The translations under genes and the position numbers were made by a program. From assembly GCA_031002005.1 (NCBI GenBank), contig CM061914.1, forward strand, positions 15,176,148 through 15,240,147: DNA of 64,000 bases. The letters are read 5' to 3'. The notes below the pieces were generated by a model. That model was not told the DNA's origin. It ran no database searches and saw only the letters and a list, made by a program, of their open reading frames with translations. Origin of the DNA: Vandiemenella viatica. Taxonomy: Eukaryota > Arthropoda > Insecta > Orthoptera > Morabidae. Below, piece after piece: positions 33,323 through 44,440 of this stretch. Numbering within the stretch: the stretch's first letter is position 1; each line of letters opens with the position of its first letter.

Positions 33323-33844
33323 TTAATTTTTTTTCGCCACATCTGCCGCACACGAATTCTGATGGACTTCACTTTTGTCATGTTTTTTAACTGTTTCTAA
33401 ACTAGATATAACCTTTGCATTTACGAAACTCGTTAAAGATGAATTCGCAAACTGCCTACAAACGACGCAAAACATACTATTTTCGCTGCCTTGTTCTACT
33501 GATAACCAAGGAAAACATTTTTGCCACTTACTTAATGTGTGTTTACCCACGACATTAGTTGTCGATGTACTGGTGGTAACAGCAGGCATAGTAGCTGGTA
33601 AATCTTGAACTGTTTTTGATCGTTTATTTGCTTGTTGACCTCCTGGAGCAGGCCTACTGGTCGTAGCTGAAGGGCCTGATGATTTGTCAGCAGGTGATGT
33701 TTCTTCATTTTCTGGCAGTCTTCGTTTATCGGTACTAGTAACACTTCTATCACCAATACTTGTCTTTACAAATGGTATAAAGTCAGTAATTTTACGAAAC
33801 ATCTTTAGATCCTTTGTTAAGCGAATAACAGAAGAATAACGCAC
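33323..33844 (-). pseudogene. hAT transposase N-terminal zinc-finger region
   Basis: A 173-residue frame. After a low-complexity, Ser/Pro/Thr-rich first 105 residues it has KWQKCFPWLSVEQGSENSMFCVVCRQFA and later KKHDKSEVHQ. The W-x-x-x-x-PW, C-x-x-C and H-x5-H pattern matches the TTF/ZBED-type fingers at the start of ZMYM-like hAT transposases. It would bind the element ends. The downstream catalytic core is absent: the frame ends at 33323, and only C-terminal sequence is found beyond. Confidence 0.75.
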
Positions 33845-34145
33845 GCGCTAGAATTGTTTTTTTCCCCCCTCCCTTCGTGGTACTTCCCCCTACAATGTTG
33901 CCACTTCTGAACTTCAGAAACGTATTATTGGAAACATTGAAACAGATCAAAACGACAAGAATTGAAACTAATTATTAGAATTTAACATTGAACACGCAAA
34001 ACTAACTGAAAACAAGTTCCGAAATTTGATTTTTTGATGCTTAGGCGTATTTTCTACGCCTTTGACGGAGATTGCAGGCGTAAAACGAAAATATTCAGGC
34101 GTAATTACGCCTAACGCCCGGTCAATTTCGAGCACTGGTTTTAGG

Positions 34146-34376
34146 GTGATGGTAAATATTACCACACCCAAGTACACACATGAGACGGGTACAACAAAGT
34201 GTAAATTTTTAATGTTTGTAGAATTAAGTAACTTTTTTGTATATTTGGATGTTGTAAATTTTCATTTAGCATTTCTTATTGGTATGATTCTGTTACGAAT
34301 GGTTATGATAATATTTGCATTGAATGTGTGTAGAGGCGTAATGCCTGGTGAAAGGGTTGAACTTTGCCCCAAATAA
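34146..34376 (+). CDS. Short hydrophobic frame before the 3' LTR of element 2
   Basis: Immediately after the hAT target duplication a frame reads MVNITTPKYTHETGTTK, followed by about 45 hydrophobic residues (FLMFVELSNFFVYLDVVNF, then HLAFLIGMILLRMVMIIFAL) and a short polar end, stopping at about 34374-34376. Two possible membrane spans are visible. It may be the end of a longer frame, because the hAT insertion lies at its start. I cannot say whether it is expressed or what it does. No known envelope motif is visible. Confidence 0.3.
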   Translation: MMVNITTPKYTHETGTTKCKFLMFVELSNFFVYLDVVNFHLAFLIGMILLRMVMIIFALNVCRGVMPGERVELCPK

Positions 34377-34426
34377 TCAACTTTTGTGGTCACAAAAAGT
34401 GCTAATTAGTGGCAAAGTTGGGGGCA

Positions 34427-35095
34427 TGTCTGAGGTTCCCACTCACCAGTCATTACTGCGTTATAGTATTATATTATAGATTGTTTATAAATAGGTCTTC
34501 CAGCATAGTAGTTTGTGTAGAACGGGGTAATTATAAGTTATTTTAGTAATTTTATGTTGCGAGAGTTGGCAGTACTGTATGGTTATGTTGTCGCGAAAGG
34601 AACAAGCCAAGATGGCCAGGGAGACTGTTTATAGCGAGGGAGAAGCCAATATGGCGAGAGAGACGGTTGGCGGCTAGCATAGGATGAACATGTAGAGAGA
34701 CTGTTTTTTTGGGCTAGTATAAGGTTGAATATGGCGAGAGAGACTGTTCTTGGCTAGCATAGCATGAACATGTGGAGAAACTGATTTCGGCTAGCGCAAT
34801 GCAAATATGTACAGAATATTGTTTCAGTGAAAGCATTGTTTCTTGTGTGAATTTTTGAGTATAATAAATTGTGAATTGTAGTAAAAGTGTGGCGAAAGTC
34901 ATTTACATAGCATTAGAATATCCGTTGCGCAAATTGAGAGATTATTGAAGCTTTTGTAATAAAAGTACTTTATATTAATACAAACGGCGAGGTGATAGCG
35001 ACTACCGTTAAAAGGCATATTAGGGCCAAGTGCCAAATAAAGCGGGCTATCAATCTTTCTTGTCGCAGTCAAATTAACGTAAGGAGGACCTCGCA
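34427..35095 (+). repeat. 3' LTR of LTR element 2
   Basis: Begins directly after the polypurine tract and ends CTCGCA, followed by the ATAT duplication. About 99% identical to the 5' LTR by eye. Confidence 0.93.
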
Positions 35096-36469
35096 ATATA
35101 CAGCAGCTATTTCCTATTTCCGATTCTGGACATGGTGAAGTGCAGTCAGATACGAGCCTCACAAATTTACCTTTATCCTTATTACTACTGGCTGGTATGA
35201 GTATTTGAATAATGTGATAGGTGAACCCGAAACCATTACCATGCTTTTTGCTAGAACAGCATATATTAGCCCGAAGCTTATAAGGATGACAGACAGAGGC
35301 AACATTATGTGTTTGGACCGTCCTTAGAGACCATTAAGCCTGAGTTTGAATGAACAAGCCAAGAGCGAGCGAACGAACTGAACGTGACCTTCAGGAAACT
35401 GTGAGCACACGCGAGAATCAAAAGGTCGCTTTTTATTTATGTATTTGTTTTGTTGAGTTGGCCTTTAGTTTGCTTCGGCGTCGAGGACATTTAAGACGAC
35501 CTAAATTGTAATATTGTTATTGTATATGGTCAACGTGCAGCCTATTACTTTATATAAATATACTCGCAGAAATGTGGTTGATAGTCTTTGTTATAATTTG
35601 TTAATATCATATGTTATTGGCATTTTAGGAGCATCTTTAGCAGCAGATCCTATAACAAGGAGAAGATGTGTACATGAATTTTAATGAAGTGGGAGAGGAA
35701 AAATAAGATCACTTGATGATAAGGAAGTAGTTAGAAGGAAACTGATGAACATTAAGTGAAAAGGATATATGTAGTCCCTGTAAAAGTTACGTGTATGCAA
35801 AGGCTGTACGAATAATTTGTAAAATCGGGAAGCAGTGGAATAAAAGTATTTTAAAGTTACACTTTGAAAGTTTAGTCGTTGTCATATAACTGACAGTACT
35901 CTTGAAGTAAAAATAATAAGAAATAAAGCAACATAAAGCAGACGGAGTGTGGCGCTGAATCTTCCAACTTCTTTCTAAGTGCCACAGGCAACTGATTCAG
36001 ATCTGACGGCCTAATCGCCATCTTAACACGCTATATGAAAAGTTGACTAAATAAATAAAATTAACTAACTTTGAGAAATAAAGAAATTTAATCGTATAGA
36101 AAAAGAATAAACGAAAACAACGTCCAGAAAAATAAGGTAGTCTATGATAATATCAGTTAAACCAAATTTCGTAATGGAACACAATTACAAAACTGACATG
36201 TCTCTAACAAAAAAAAAAAAAAAAAGTCAAAGATCACATAAAATGGTGAAATCAAAAATAGGAGGAACAATGACTTATAAAATTCAAAACTTTTGAATGT
36301 ATTAGAAAAAGCGTAAGTTCTTTCTATGACTACTTGGTCTTTTAAATCTCTACATACTAAGAAAAGAATTATTTTCAAGGTGGAAAAAAAAAAAATCTTT
36401 TGGTTCAGTAAAAATGATACGACGAAATGAATCTTAAGAAAGTAAGAATCTTGATTAATTAATTAACTA
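35096..36469. other. Spacer without recognised gene
   Basis: No coding region or element end was recognised. It includes an A run at 36210-36226 and another at about 36384-36394. The first bases, ATAT, are the target duplication of LTR element 2. Confidence 0.5.
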
Positions 36470-37030
36470 AAATTGCAACGGAGCGCACGCTCCTTTGGCA
36501 ATTTCCCTACACACCCATCTTCCCCCTTTCCTGCACCCACCTACATTTGTCCTCTAAGAATTTTAATTTTAAATTCTCCATCATTTCTCTTGGTAACTTA
36601 TTCCAATCCCTGACACCCTTACCTAAAAAAGAGAATCTTCCTACACCCTTGTGCCTGAAATCGAGTGTCAGCTTGTGGTCATGATCATCTTTCCCTTCCA
36701 TGCATTACTTTTAATTCTTACAATATCTTTCCATGCCTCATCACCAATATACGCCTTGTACACTCCCACGACCTTCTTCACCCTCCTCCTGTCTTCCGAT
36801 CAATCACATTCCAGCTACTTTATCATTTGCATTCTGTGGTAATTTCCAGAAACAAATCTATCAGTCCTTTTTTGCACCCTCTCCAACTCCTGTATTTGAT
36901 ACTCAAAATGTGGGTCCCATATTACACTTCCATATTCAAGCACTTCTCTCGTACATCCCCTCATCACTCTCTCTAACAAGTGCGGAATTTTGAAACATTT
37001 TCTGCAACCCAGGTCACATGTCGCAAGAAG
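36470..37030 (-). mobile_element. 5'-truncated copy of the second LINE family
   Basis: The complement matches the last 550 bp of the LINE at 4010-7110. It has LEYGSVIWDPHFEYQIQELERVQKRT (minus-strand frame near 37096-36815) and GKDDHDHKLTLDFRHKGVGRFSFLGKGVRDWNKLP (36701-36507), then a 3' UTR ending near 36470 with the complement of TTAATTAATTA. The frame is broken between the two blocks. Only the C-terminal, non-catalytic end of ORF2 is present. Confidence 0.85.
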
Positions 37031-37109
37031 ATGGTTTTGACGATATCTTAATAGGCTATTTGACAGTATTAAAAATATATTAAAAATTGTAGTCATTCTC
37101 GTAGATTAA

Positions 37110-39360
37110 TGCTTCAGGAAGCTAATTTTTTGAATTTTGAAAAGAAAAGTGGATTATTTTTAATTAAAAATAGACTTTTCTTAACTCTGACCACGTGACA
37201 GAAAACGCTCTAGGATTGGTGGATGCTTGAGTGACGTCACACGTCTGTAAACGCTGCGGTTGCGAATGGAGCGTTTCCTATTATCCAAGTTTTCAACTAT
37301 TCTTTATTGTTTGATGCTGGTCATTTCTTGTTATTAATGAAATTTCATATTGAATACAAAATCGAGAACAATTTGTAAAAGCCTTCAGTGGAAAAATATC
37401 GAAAATAGATGCCTCATTTGTGGGGATAGTTACAGAAAAATAAACCCTGGCTTTTATTCTGCTGAGCTTAAAAATGTAACAGCTTCAATCTGAGAATCAT
37501 TTATATTTAAATTCAAAGTTAGAGATTGATTGTTTTGTGTTAGCAAACCATATGTCAAAAAATTCTGTACGTGAAATTTGTACAGTCATGCTGAAAATAA
37601 AGAAAAGTTGTATGGGTGTCGCAAACATGCGCAAACAAATGAAGGAATTTCTTGTAGCTAATAAGTAGCCTTTTCAAATAAATATAGTAAGAGATTGGTA
37701 AAATGTGGTATAGTCAACGAAAACTCAACATGATATTGGCTCAATGGTTTTTTAAATTAAAATAATCTCGCTCTGTTTTAATTATGCTAATGATTAGGTT
37801 TAAAATGTATTACGGAAAAATCATATGTAAACTTACCTTGAGACTCACCGAAATCAATAGCAACACACAAATCACTACTAGCATGCAGAAACACAGCGTA
37901 ATCATCGACCAAGCTCAGTCAAATGGCGCGGCCGACTGGAGCACTTGATCGGCGGATCACAAGAAGCCCATTGTTCAAACTAATTTTCTATTGTTAAGCG
38001 CGAATTCGTGGAAAATAAACCTTTGTTCCAAGTAACATGGTTTATGTACTTTGAATATAAATTGTTTGTTTATCCATTTACCTACCTCGTTTCCTTCATC
38101 TCATACAAAGAAACTGTGATATTTAAGTGTTTACTATTAACATAAAGAGAAGTAACTATGAAGTAGTGTCTAGGTAGCTGCGTGGTTGAAGAGTGGAAAT
38201 GGAATTCAGAACGTCTTATTTTCAAACCTTGGTTGTAATAATATTGTTGAGTGCATTTTATCCCATTTTTGTTTGCTGTTTTTTGTACTACAGAACCATA
38301 TTTTTATTCGAAGAATTCGTAATGGTTGCTAAGAATCATGCAAGCGTTTGAAATAAATTGCTACCATACAAGAAAACTTAATTTTTAAACTTACCAGAGA
38401 TAGAATATCATGCAAAAAATACAGGTGCACGGCGGTGAATAATGGAATTTATTTTAGAAGTGAAATTACTTGTAGAAATTTCACGCTAATCTTGCAACAG
38501 TTCCGGAACGCTTTGTGTCCTTTTTGTTGGAATTTTTAGGTAACAATACAACTTCAGGTTACCTCCCTCATATAAGTGCGTCTATTTAGGTGGTATTTAC
38601 CTTTAATGTGCAAGTAATTTTCAATTAAAAAAAAACAAACTGTGTTTCGGTGTGCAAGTAACGTTCTATTTCCTTTTTGAAATCTTCTTTGGTTTTTTCA
38701 AATGGTTGTAATTCGCTTGTTAGTTATCCAAAAAGTTGTGAAGCCTTCAGAAAAAAGAAAAATTAAATTGATGTTTTGGTGGATTTTTGGGAAAAAAATG
38801 ATTATGCGATTCAATTATCAGCAACTAGTATCCAAAGAAAACGACAAAAGAAAACAAATTAAACATATTCCGAAGCGAGGATCGAACCTAAGGACCCCAA
38901 TTTTAATAATACTCAGCTTAAACAATGTATTACATTTAACTCTACGAAATTGCGGTGTAAATGAGATTCACAGAAAATCGTATGACATTGTCGTAATATC
39001 AAATTGAATTTGTTACATTTTAAGCTCCACAGAATAAAACTCAGTGATTGTTTCTTTAGCTATCCCCACAAATAATTGCTTCTAGTTTCAATATTTTTCC
39101 GCTGTAGGCTTTTACAAAGTGTTCTCGATTTTATATTCAAAACGAACTTTCATTAACAACAAGAAATAACCAGCAACAAACAACAAAAATAGTTGAAAAC
39201 TTTGATAATAGGAAACGCTCCATTCCCAGCGGCAGCTTTTACAGACGTGTGACGTCACGAGTGTCGTTGCCCGCGCCAGGCAGCAAACGAGCGTTTTGGA
39301 TGGCTTTTAAATTATATTACTTTTAACTTTGAATTTTGCGCAAAATAAGGCACTTTCGTC
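37110..39360. mobile_element. 2.2-kb element with about 380-bp inverted arms
   Basis: The arms 37120-37510 and 38990-39355 are inverted copies. GTGACGTCACACGTCTGTAA at about 37232 pairs with the complement of TTTACAGACGTGTGACGTCA at about 39239. Other matched blocks are GAATGGAGCGTTTCCTATTA, AAAATCGAGAACAATTTGTA, TTTGTGGGGATAG and GAGCTTAAAAATGTAAC. Identity by eye is about 80%, falling toward the outer edge, so exact ends and target duplication are unclear. The interior, about 1.5 kb, has only short frames (such as 38702-39007, 101 residues) without known motifs. It resembles a non-autonomous long-TIR DNA transposon or fold-back element. Each arm carries a palindromic TGACGTCA. Confidence 0.75.
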
Positions 39361-39439
39361 AAAAAATCTCTGTACTCTGTGAATAAGGTGTACCAATAAA
39401 CAATTTAAAACCATTTTCAAGAAGTAATCAAGTACCCAA

Positions 39440-39610
39440 TGTAACTAAGTTGGCAATTTTCCTACACATCAATACTTTTCCTTTATTTTATCTTAAATTC
39501 TTCTATCATAATTTCCTATAGCTTGCTGTCATCTTTTCCTACCCCATGTACTACACTTGATTCTTCTATCAATATCGCCAATACACTTTCTTCACTGCTC
39601 TTCAATTGTT
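39440..39610 (-). mobile_element. Very degenerate 3' fragment of the second LINE family
   Basis: TTGGCAATTTTCCTACACAT at about 39451 and the following TTAAATTCTTCTATCAT, then GCTTGCTGTCATCTTTTCCT, follow the same order as the minus-strand LINE end at 36497-36740, with many changes and deletions. This is weak but ordered similarity, suggesting an older copy on the far side of the inverted-arm element. Confidence 0.4.
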
Positions 39611-41899
39611 ACATTATAGTCTGGACGAAACAGGCAAATATAGATTAGGAATATGAAACTGGATGTACGATTGTAGCGATCGATAATATATCCAAATATC
39701 GTCATAATCATGAATGTTAATTATGATTATCGCATGTAAGTTACTGTTAAATTTGGTGTATTGATGTCAATTGCTAAATTAAAGCCTCTAATTTCTGGAA
39801 CGAAAACTAAAATACCTGGTCGAAAACTCATAAATGTGAAACTTCACGTATGATGTTGTTAGTTTAGTTCCAAACAAAAATGTAACAATGACGAACATTA
39901 TCATCTTGCGACGTGGCACTGGACAAGTATCACAACGCTGAGCAGAAATTAAAATTTTAACAACGTCATTTTTACTTCATGACCCAAAGTTTATCGGCAA
40001 TATTGAGGTATGCTATTCAACAGTCACTTTTTTTCCTCCGCAACGAACACACTGAGGAGAATCACATGAGTAGAAAGGCGTAATTATTCACCATTATAGT
40101 CCACAATTTCTGGCCACTGACTGGGTCTGCTGCGCGCACAATCCTTCCCGTCCTTTCTCCTTCCTCCAACGCCCTGTGACGGGACGTCATTTATTATAAT
40201 ATTTTAATACAGAAATCATGTAAGTTTTCGAAGTTTCAATGCAGCCAGACGTCGAGTAAGCACGTCCTGTTGTTCGACTTTCTGCCGATCGACAGTTCGG
40301 ATTACAAGCTACACGTGCAGTGCTGAGCATGCAAGCCAATACTTTTCCAGCAAGCTAGAATACATTGATCACTCTCACTTCTTGACTGACGATCTACAAG
40401 ATAACACCTAGGCCTCGGAGATAGATATTCGCTGCACCAACCTCACCATTCTCTGTTAGTTGTGAACTGTAGGGCTAAGTTTCATCCCTAGGGTCAGTAT
40501 TGCGGGTTACGGGATACCTCTTAATTTGTACAACATCGACTGTAGTTGTTTTATGGTCCAGTGCAATTAAATGGGGTTTCCAGAGACATTGTTTTATTTC
40601 AAGTAGCTCGTAGCTGCCCGCTCCCTCTCCTATTTACAAGTTATCCCCGATGCTCATGTTTATTTGCTAGCGCAAGAGAAGAAGAGGATAGGCTCAAGAG
40701 AGAAGAAGTCAAGAGCAGAAGATACGAAGAAAGTCGGCGCAAGTCATAGGGCATCGTAGGGTAACCATTTAGAACCCACGTGTCAGTCATCCTGGCACAC
40801 CCTTTCAATAGGCATAGCACGATCCTATATAAATACATATAGGGTCAGCCACAGCCCCATCGCAACCTTGGCCCAGTCTTCTCCTGTCAGCCGTCTATCC
40901 TGTTCTTGGCTTTCCATGATCCCCTCCCCTATTACCACAATCTTGATCCAACCACTGGCCTCTGCTTTGCACAGGTGACCAGTGTGAATCGTGAAGGGGA
41001 GGGGGAAAGGACGTGTGTTAGACCCGGCGACTCAACCTATGGCAGGAAAATCTCTGCTGACATCTGTCTGCGAGGCATGTAACTATGTTGTGTGTGTATT
41101 AAGTGTATTTTTGTTTTTGTAATGTTAGTTTATGAGGCGGAAATGGGGATCTGCTCCAGCATTCTCCTTGATGACTGTGGGACGGTTGGATCGGGAGTCG
41201 GACATCGTCCCGTTGTACCTGCCGATCGTGTGCGCGGCCTTAACGCGCTGAGTCGCAGTATCAGGTGTCGCTCCATTCTGTCAAACAAGGATTCTTCTTT
41301 TTACTATGCCTCTAACCTTCTAATTTCTTGTTTCCTGCTTCTGAGAAATTTCGTTGTATTTGTCTGTGGCTAGTTAATAACCAACTTCTTCACTGTTCAG
41401 CTATCGACAGCATAGCTGGAAAAATGTAGACAACCATAATACACCTGACAGATTACTCCTTCGGCGAACAAAGTTAGAGAAATCGAAGAGATGGCGCCAC
41501 CTACCAAATCGATGGAGCCTAGGAGTTTCCTTGGAGTTCGTGCTTATTATAGAGGCCCTGCGCCCTCTACATAGCCTGCGCCCTCTATATAGCCTGCACC
41601 CTCTATATAGCCTGCTTAAAGGGGGCAGAAATGGGAATGGCGGGAGCCTCAGCAGACCGCATTCCTGATTATAAAATAATTCTTCTCACCCCGCTCTCGG
41701 GAAGCCCTCTTATTTGTATACGGGCGCAGTTATCAGGGGACTGGAGCCTGTATTAACCAACGACGGGAAGATGGCCACATGAGGATTGTCGCTACCGATA
41801 GCCGAACCTTGCTACCGTCCGAAGGAAGGTATTTCGTGTGTCAAATTCAGATGCTTGGAATTTCTTTCGCGGTACAAAAGTTAAAAAAAATACCTGTGG
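39611..41899. other. Spacer, mixed composition, no recognised gene
   Basis: Partly GC-richer from about 40100 to 41800. Frames at 40546-40749 and 41092-41373 have no recognisable domain and no supporting context. An 18-bp tandem repeat lies at 41557-41615. I see no splice-linked coding pattern that I would defend. Confidence 0.5.
41557..41615. repeat. 18-bp tandem repeat, 3.3 copies
   Basis: Units CCTGCGCCCTCTACATAG, CCTGCGCCCTCTATATAG and CCTGCACCCTCTATATAG at 41557-41610, followed by CCTGC. Two units differ from the middle one by single bases. Confidence 0.95.
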
Positions 41900-41910
41900 T
41901 GTAGTGAAAC

Positions 41911-42180
41911 TTGGCTGCGAACGGACCATCAGGCGCCACTTTTACAAGCAATCAAATCGCGCGCGGGGCGATGTTTCTGCAGCAATGCAATATTCACATC
42001 GAGTATTGTAAAGGGTCAGATAATGTGATAGCGGACTACTTGAGCCGCAACGTGATGACCGACCTCCGGGTTAATGAAGTGTTGATGGCACGACCTCGGT
42101 GCAGTTTAAGGAGCAGCTAATCGCAGCCGAGGACGCGCGCCGACATAAAACGGGTTCTGGCGCACTTACTCCTGGAAGAA
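41911..42180 (+). pseudogene. Gypsy RNase H C-terminal fragment
   Basis: The frame holds QIARGAMFLQQCNIHIEYCKGSDNVIADYLSRNV, the conserved end of the Ty3/Gypsy RNase H, with the G-x-x-N-x-x-A-D-x-L-S-R signature and its catalytic Asp. A stop at 42118-42120 ends it. In other frames the sequence continues with RHIKRVLAHLLLEEYPKY-like residues toward 42180. The RNase H would degrade the RNA strand during reverse transcription. Earlier pol domains are not found upstream in this window. Confidence 0.75.
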
Positions 42181-42204
42181 TACCCGAAGTACATATCCGT
42201 AACA

Positions 42205-43461
42205 TTGCGATGCTTCTATCGTCCACCCGATGCAAGCGTAAATATTGCCGAGGTCTTAAGAAATAATGTAAATAATATAGCACGGCAATTTCCGGACCAT
42301 GCAATAATGCTAGGAGGTGACTCTAACTTGCCAGATATCGACTCGACTAATTACGTTCACGTTACTGGGGGCAGGGATAAAGCAGCTTGCGAAATCATTC
42401 TAGAACTCTTCTCAGATCACCATCTTGAACAGCTCGTAACTGAACCAACGCAATGCCTCAACGGTAACGAAAATATTTTAGATATAGTTGTTACAAATAG
42501 GCCTGAATTATTCACGGATATTTCTACTACCGCAGGAATAAGTGATCACAAAGCTGTAATTGCTACTGTAAAACTAACAACCACGCGCAGCAAGAGAAAA
42601 GAGAGGATCGTTTACAGATTCGAAAAGGCTTCAAAAGAGTGTTTTAGAGCGTATTTGAGGCATAATTATCACACCTTCTTAGTAGCAGGAGGCACCGTTG
42701 AAGAGAGGTGGCATCGATTCCTAAATATAGTTGGGGAAGGTATGAACTTGCATATACCGAAACGGACAATCAGGGAAGGGAACGATCCTCCATGGTACGC
42801 ACGGCAGGTTAAAAGGTTACTCAAGAAGCAAAGGAAGATACATGCACGATCAAGAAGGACGATGCATCGGACTGATTTAGATAAGTTAGAGGAGATAAGG
42901 GGACATGTTAAGAATGCGATGCGTGAGGCCTTTAATAACTTTCGTGACAATTCTCTCTCTAAGAGCCTCACTGAAAACCCTAAGAAATTTTGGTCGTATG
43001 TAAAAAAAGTTAGTTGTAGTGGGAACAATAAGCCAGTTCTAATAAAAGACGGACGCGAGGTTGAAGACAGCCGCGACAAGGCTACCGTATTTAATACCGA
43101 ATTCAAAAATTCATTCCCGCGAGAAAACATGGAAAACATCCCCACTTTACCACATCATGTGGAATTAGAGATGGATCCGATAGAAATTGATAGCGTAGAT
43201 ATTGTAAAGCACTTAAAACTCCTGAAGTGGGGTAAAGCGCCGGGTCCCGATAGTATACCGGTAAGAGTATTTTCTGAATACGCGGAGGATATTGAATCAT
43301 TTCTGTCAAATATATTCCGTAAATTATTAGAAGAGAGAAAAGTACCTTCTAGCTGGAAAATAGCCCAGGTAATTCCCGTTTTTAAGAAAGGAGATCGGAG
43401 TGATCCGCAGCAGAATTCTGGAACATGTCATATGCTCGAACATTATGAACTTTCTAGATGA
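42205..43461 (+). pseudogene. LINE endonuclease C-terminal part, linker and RT start
   Basis: A long open frame of 418 residues: MLGGDSNLPDIDS (G-D-S-N variant of the G-D-F-N block), TEPTQCLNGNENILDIVVTNRPEL and AGISDHKAVIATV with the catalytic Asp-His. A basic linker follows with VKRLLKKQRKIHARSRR, then NPKKFWSYVKKV, GKAPGPDSIPVRVFSEYA and WKIAQVIPVFKKGDRSDP of the RT. At about 43412 a deletion removes the NYRPISL block: after DPQ the DNA jumps to RILEHVICSNIM read in another frame. It keeps more open frame than most LINE pieces here. Confidence 0.82.
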
Positions 43462-43943
43462 GAACGAGTTACTTACACCGTGTCAACACGGATTTCGGAA
43501 GAAGAGATCGTGTGAAACACAGTTGGCCCTATTTTCCCATGACATAATGGAAGTTATCGATGCAGGTTCGCAAGTTGATGCAGTTTTTTTTTTTTGATTT
43601 TCAGAAAGCTTTTGATTCTGTGCCACACAACCGACTTTTAGCGAAGATTCGAGCTTACGGTATTTCGGCTCAGATTTGCGAGTGGATACGTGATTTTCTA
43701 ACTGGTCGATCACAGTATGTCGTTGTTGACAGGGAAGCCTCTTCTAAAATAAATGTTACTTCGGGCGTTCCTCAAGGAAGTGTAATAGGTCCACTTCTTT
43801 TCTTAATATTTATAAACGATCTAGGTGACAACGTCAAATGCTGGTTGGGATTGTTTGCCGACGATGCGGTTATCTATAGGGAAATAAGGTGCTCCGACGA
43901 TTGCTTAGAAATTCAGTGCGATTTGGTTGCTATTTTCGATTAG
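43400..43943 (+). pseudogene. LINE RT palm region, slipped at a T12 tract
   Basis: Frame 43400-43597 gives NELLTPCQHGFRKKRSCETQLALFSHDIMEV and runs into a tract of 12 T at 43584-43595. The continuation is in another frame (43560-43943): DFQKAFDSVPHNRLLAKIRAYG, VTSGVPQGSVIGPLLFLIFINDL and GLFADDAVIYRE with the catalytic box intact. It stops at TAG 43941-43943 where relatives read on. The homopolymer lies where relatives encode LLDF and is the evident slip site. Confidence 0.82.
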
Positions 43944-43997
43944 TGCCGTAAATGGCAGCTTACACTTAATTGCAAAAAGTGCAAGGCAATGCGGGTC

Positions 43998-44440
43998 AAC
44001 GAAAGCCGTGTTAACAGATCATGGAAATGTATTTTATAGTCCGAAGAGGGCGTTCGAGGAAAATGGAATAAAGGTCATATATTCATCGATTCGAAGTCCT
44101 CAGACTAATAACAGCGAGAGATTCATGAGACAATTAAGTGTATATATTAGAACATTGATTGATTGGCAGCAACCACGCTTCACGGGTAAAGCACGTTTCT
44201 AAAATCGAGGACTACTTTAATTGCGCGACGTCCTGTCGCCCGTGGACTGGCAATTCGGAGCTCAGACGGCCGTGCTGGCCGAAAGAATGACGCGGTACCG
44301 GAAGGAACAACCTGGAAGACGACATAAGGAAAGCATACTGATAGAGAAAGCCACAAAGCGGCAGCTTAAGCACGACGAGTCTCGAACTCAGAAGTTTACC
44401 GTCTGCCAGCAGGATGGTAACGCATTCTGACACGCAGAAG
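43998..44440 (+). pseudogene. Gypsy integrase core fragment
   Basis: The reading 43998-44202 has PKAVLTDHGNVFYSPKRAF (second catalytic Asp of the D,D-35-E core), then IRSPQTNNSERFMRQLSVYIRTLI, with the catalytic Glu in N-S-E-R and spacing close to 35 residues. After a stop at 44200-44202 another frame (44221-44430) continues with the basic region AERMTRYRKEQPGRRHKESI, as in the C-terminal part of Gypsy integrases. The first catalytic Asp is missing because the LINE junction replaces it. Confidence 0.75.

Larger units (their letters stand above)
32524..34137 (-). mobile_element. hAT element relic inside LTR element 2
   Basis: TIRs are CAGTGCTAGAAATT on the left and CAGTGCTCGAAATT (complement) on the right. 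The 8-bp duplication is GTTATAGG (32516-32523) versus GTTTTAGG (34138-34145), one mismatch. Subterminal GGCGTA/ACGCC motifs repeat at both ends. The minus strand encodes separated parts of a hAT transposase: an N-terminal zinc-finger region (33844-33323) and a C-terminal dimerisation region (about 33106-32650). The catalytic middle is deleted. The insert lies eight bases after the stop of the long acidic frame. Confidence 0.9.
29093..35095 (+). mobile_element. LTR retrotransposon 2 (young, pol-less), plus strand
   Basis: LTRs of 667 and 669 bp (29093-29759 and 34427-35095) differ at only about four bases plus one 2-base indel. The LTR starts TGTCTGAGG (3' copy) or TGTGAGG (5' copy) and ends CTCGCA. 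A 4-bp duplication, ATAT, flanks the element (29089-29092 and 35096-35099). The primer site TGGCGAACCTGCCAGGA follows the 5' LTR after TAG, and a polypurine tract, AAAGTTGGGGGCA, precedes the 3' LTR. The interior encodes two joined acidic frames (30492-32508) and a short hydrophobic frame, but no RT, RNase H, integrase or protease. A hAT element sits at 32524-34137. The very similar LTRs indicate recent mobilisation, presumably by enzymes in trans. Confidence 0.9.
42190..43998 (+). mobile_element. CR1-like LINE fragment (third CR1-type copy), truncated at both ends
   Basis: It begins inside the endonuclease at CFYRPPDASVNIAEV (about 42205) and ends within the RT at KCKAMRVNES near 43998. The protein is related to, but clearly diverged from, the LINE at 1-3940 (shared GISDHKAV, KAPGPDSIP and AFDSVPHNRLL blocks). 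Missing both 5' and 3' ends is unusual for a LINE insertion, which normally keeps its 3' end. Later deletion or recombination with the surrounding Gypsy element is likely. Confidence 0.8.

Noticed and set aside
41092..41373. 93-residue frame in GC-richer spacer as a host exon
   Set aside because: No domain, splice context or second exon could be supported from sequence alone.
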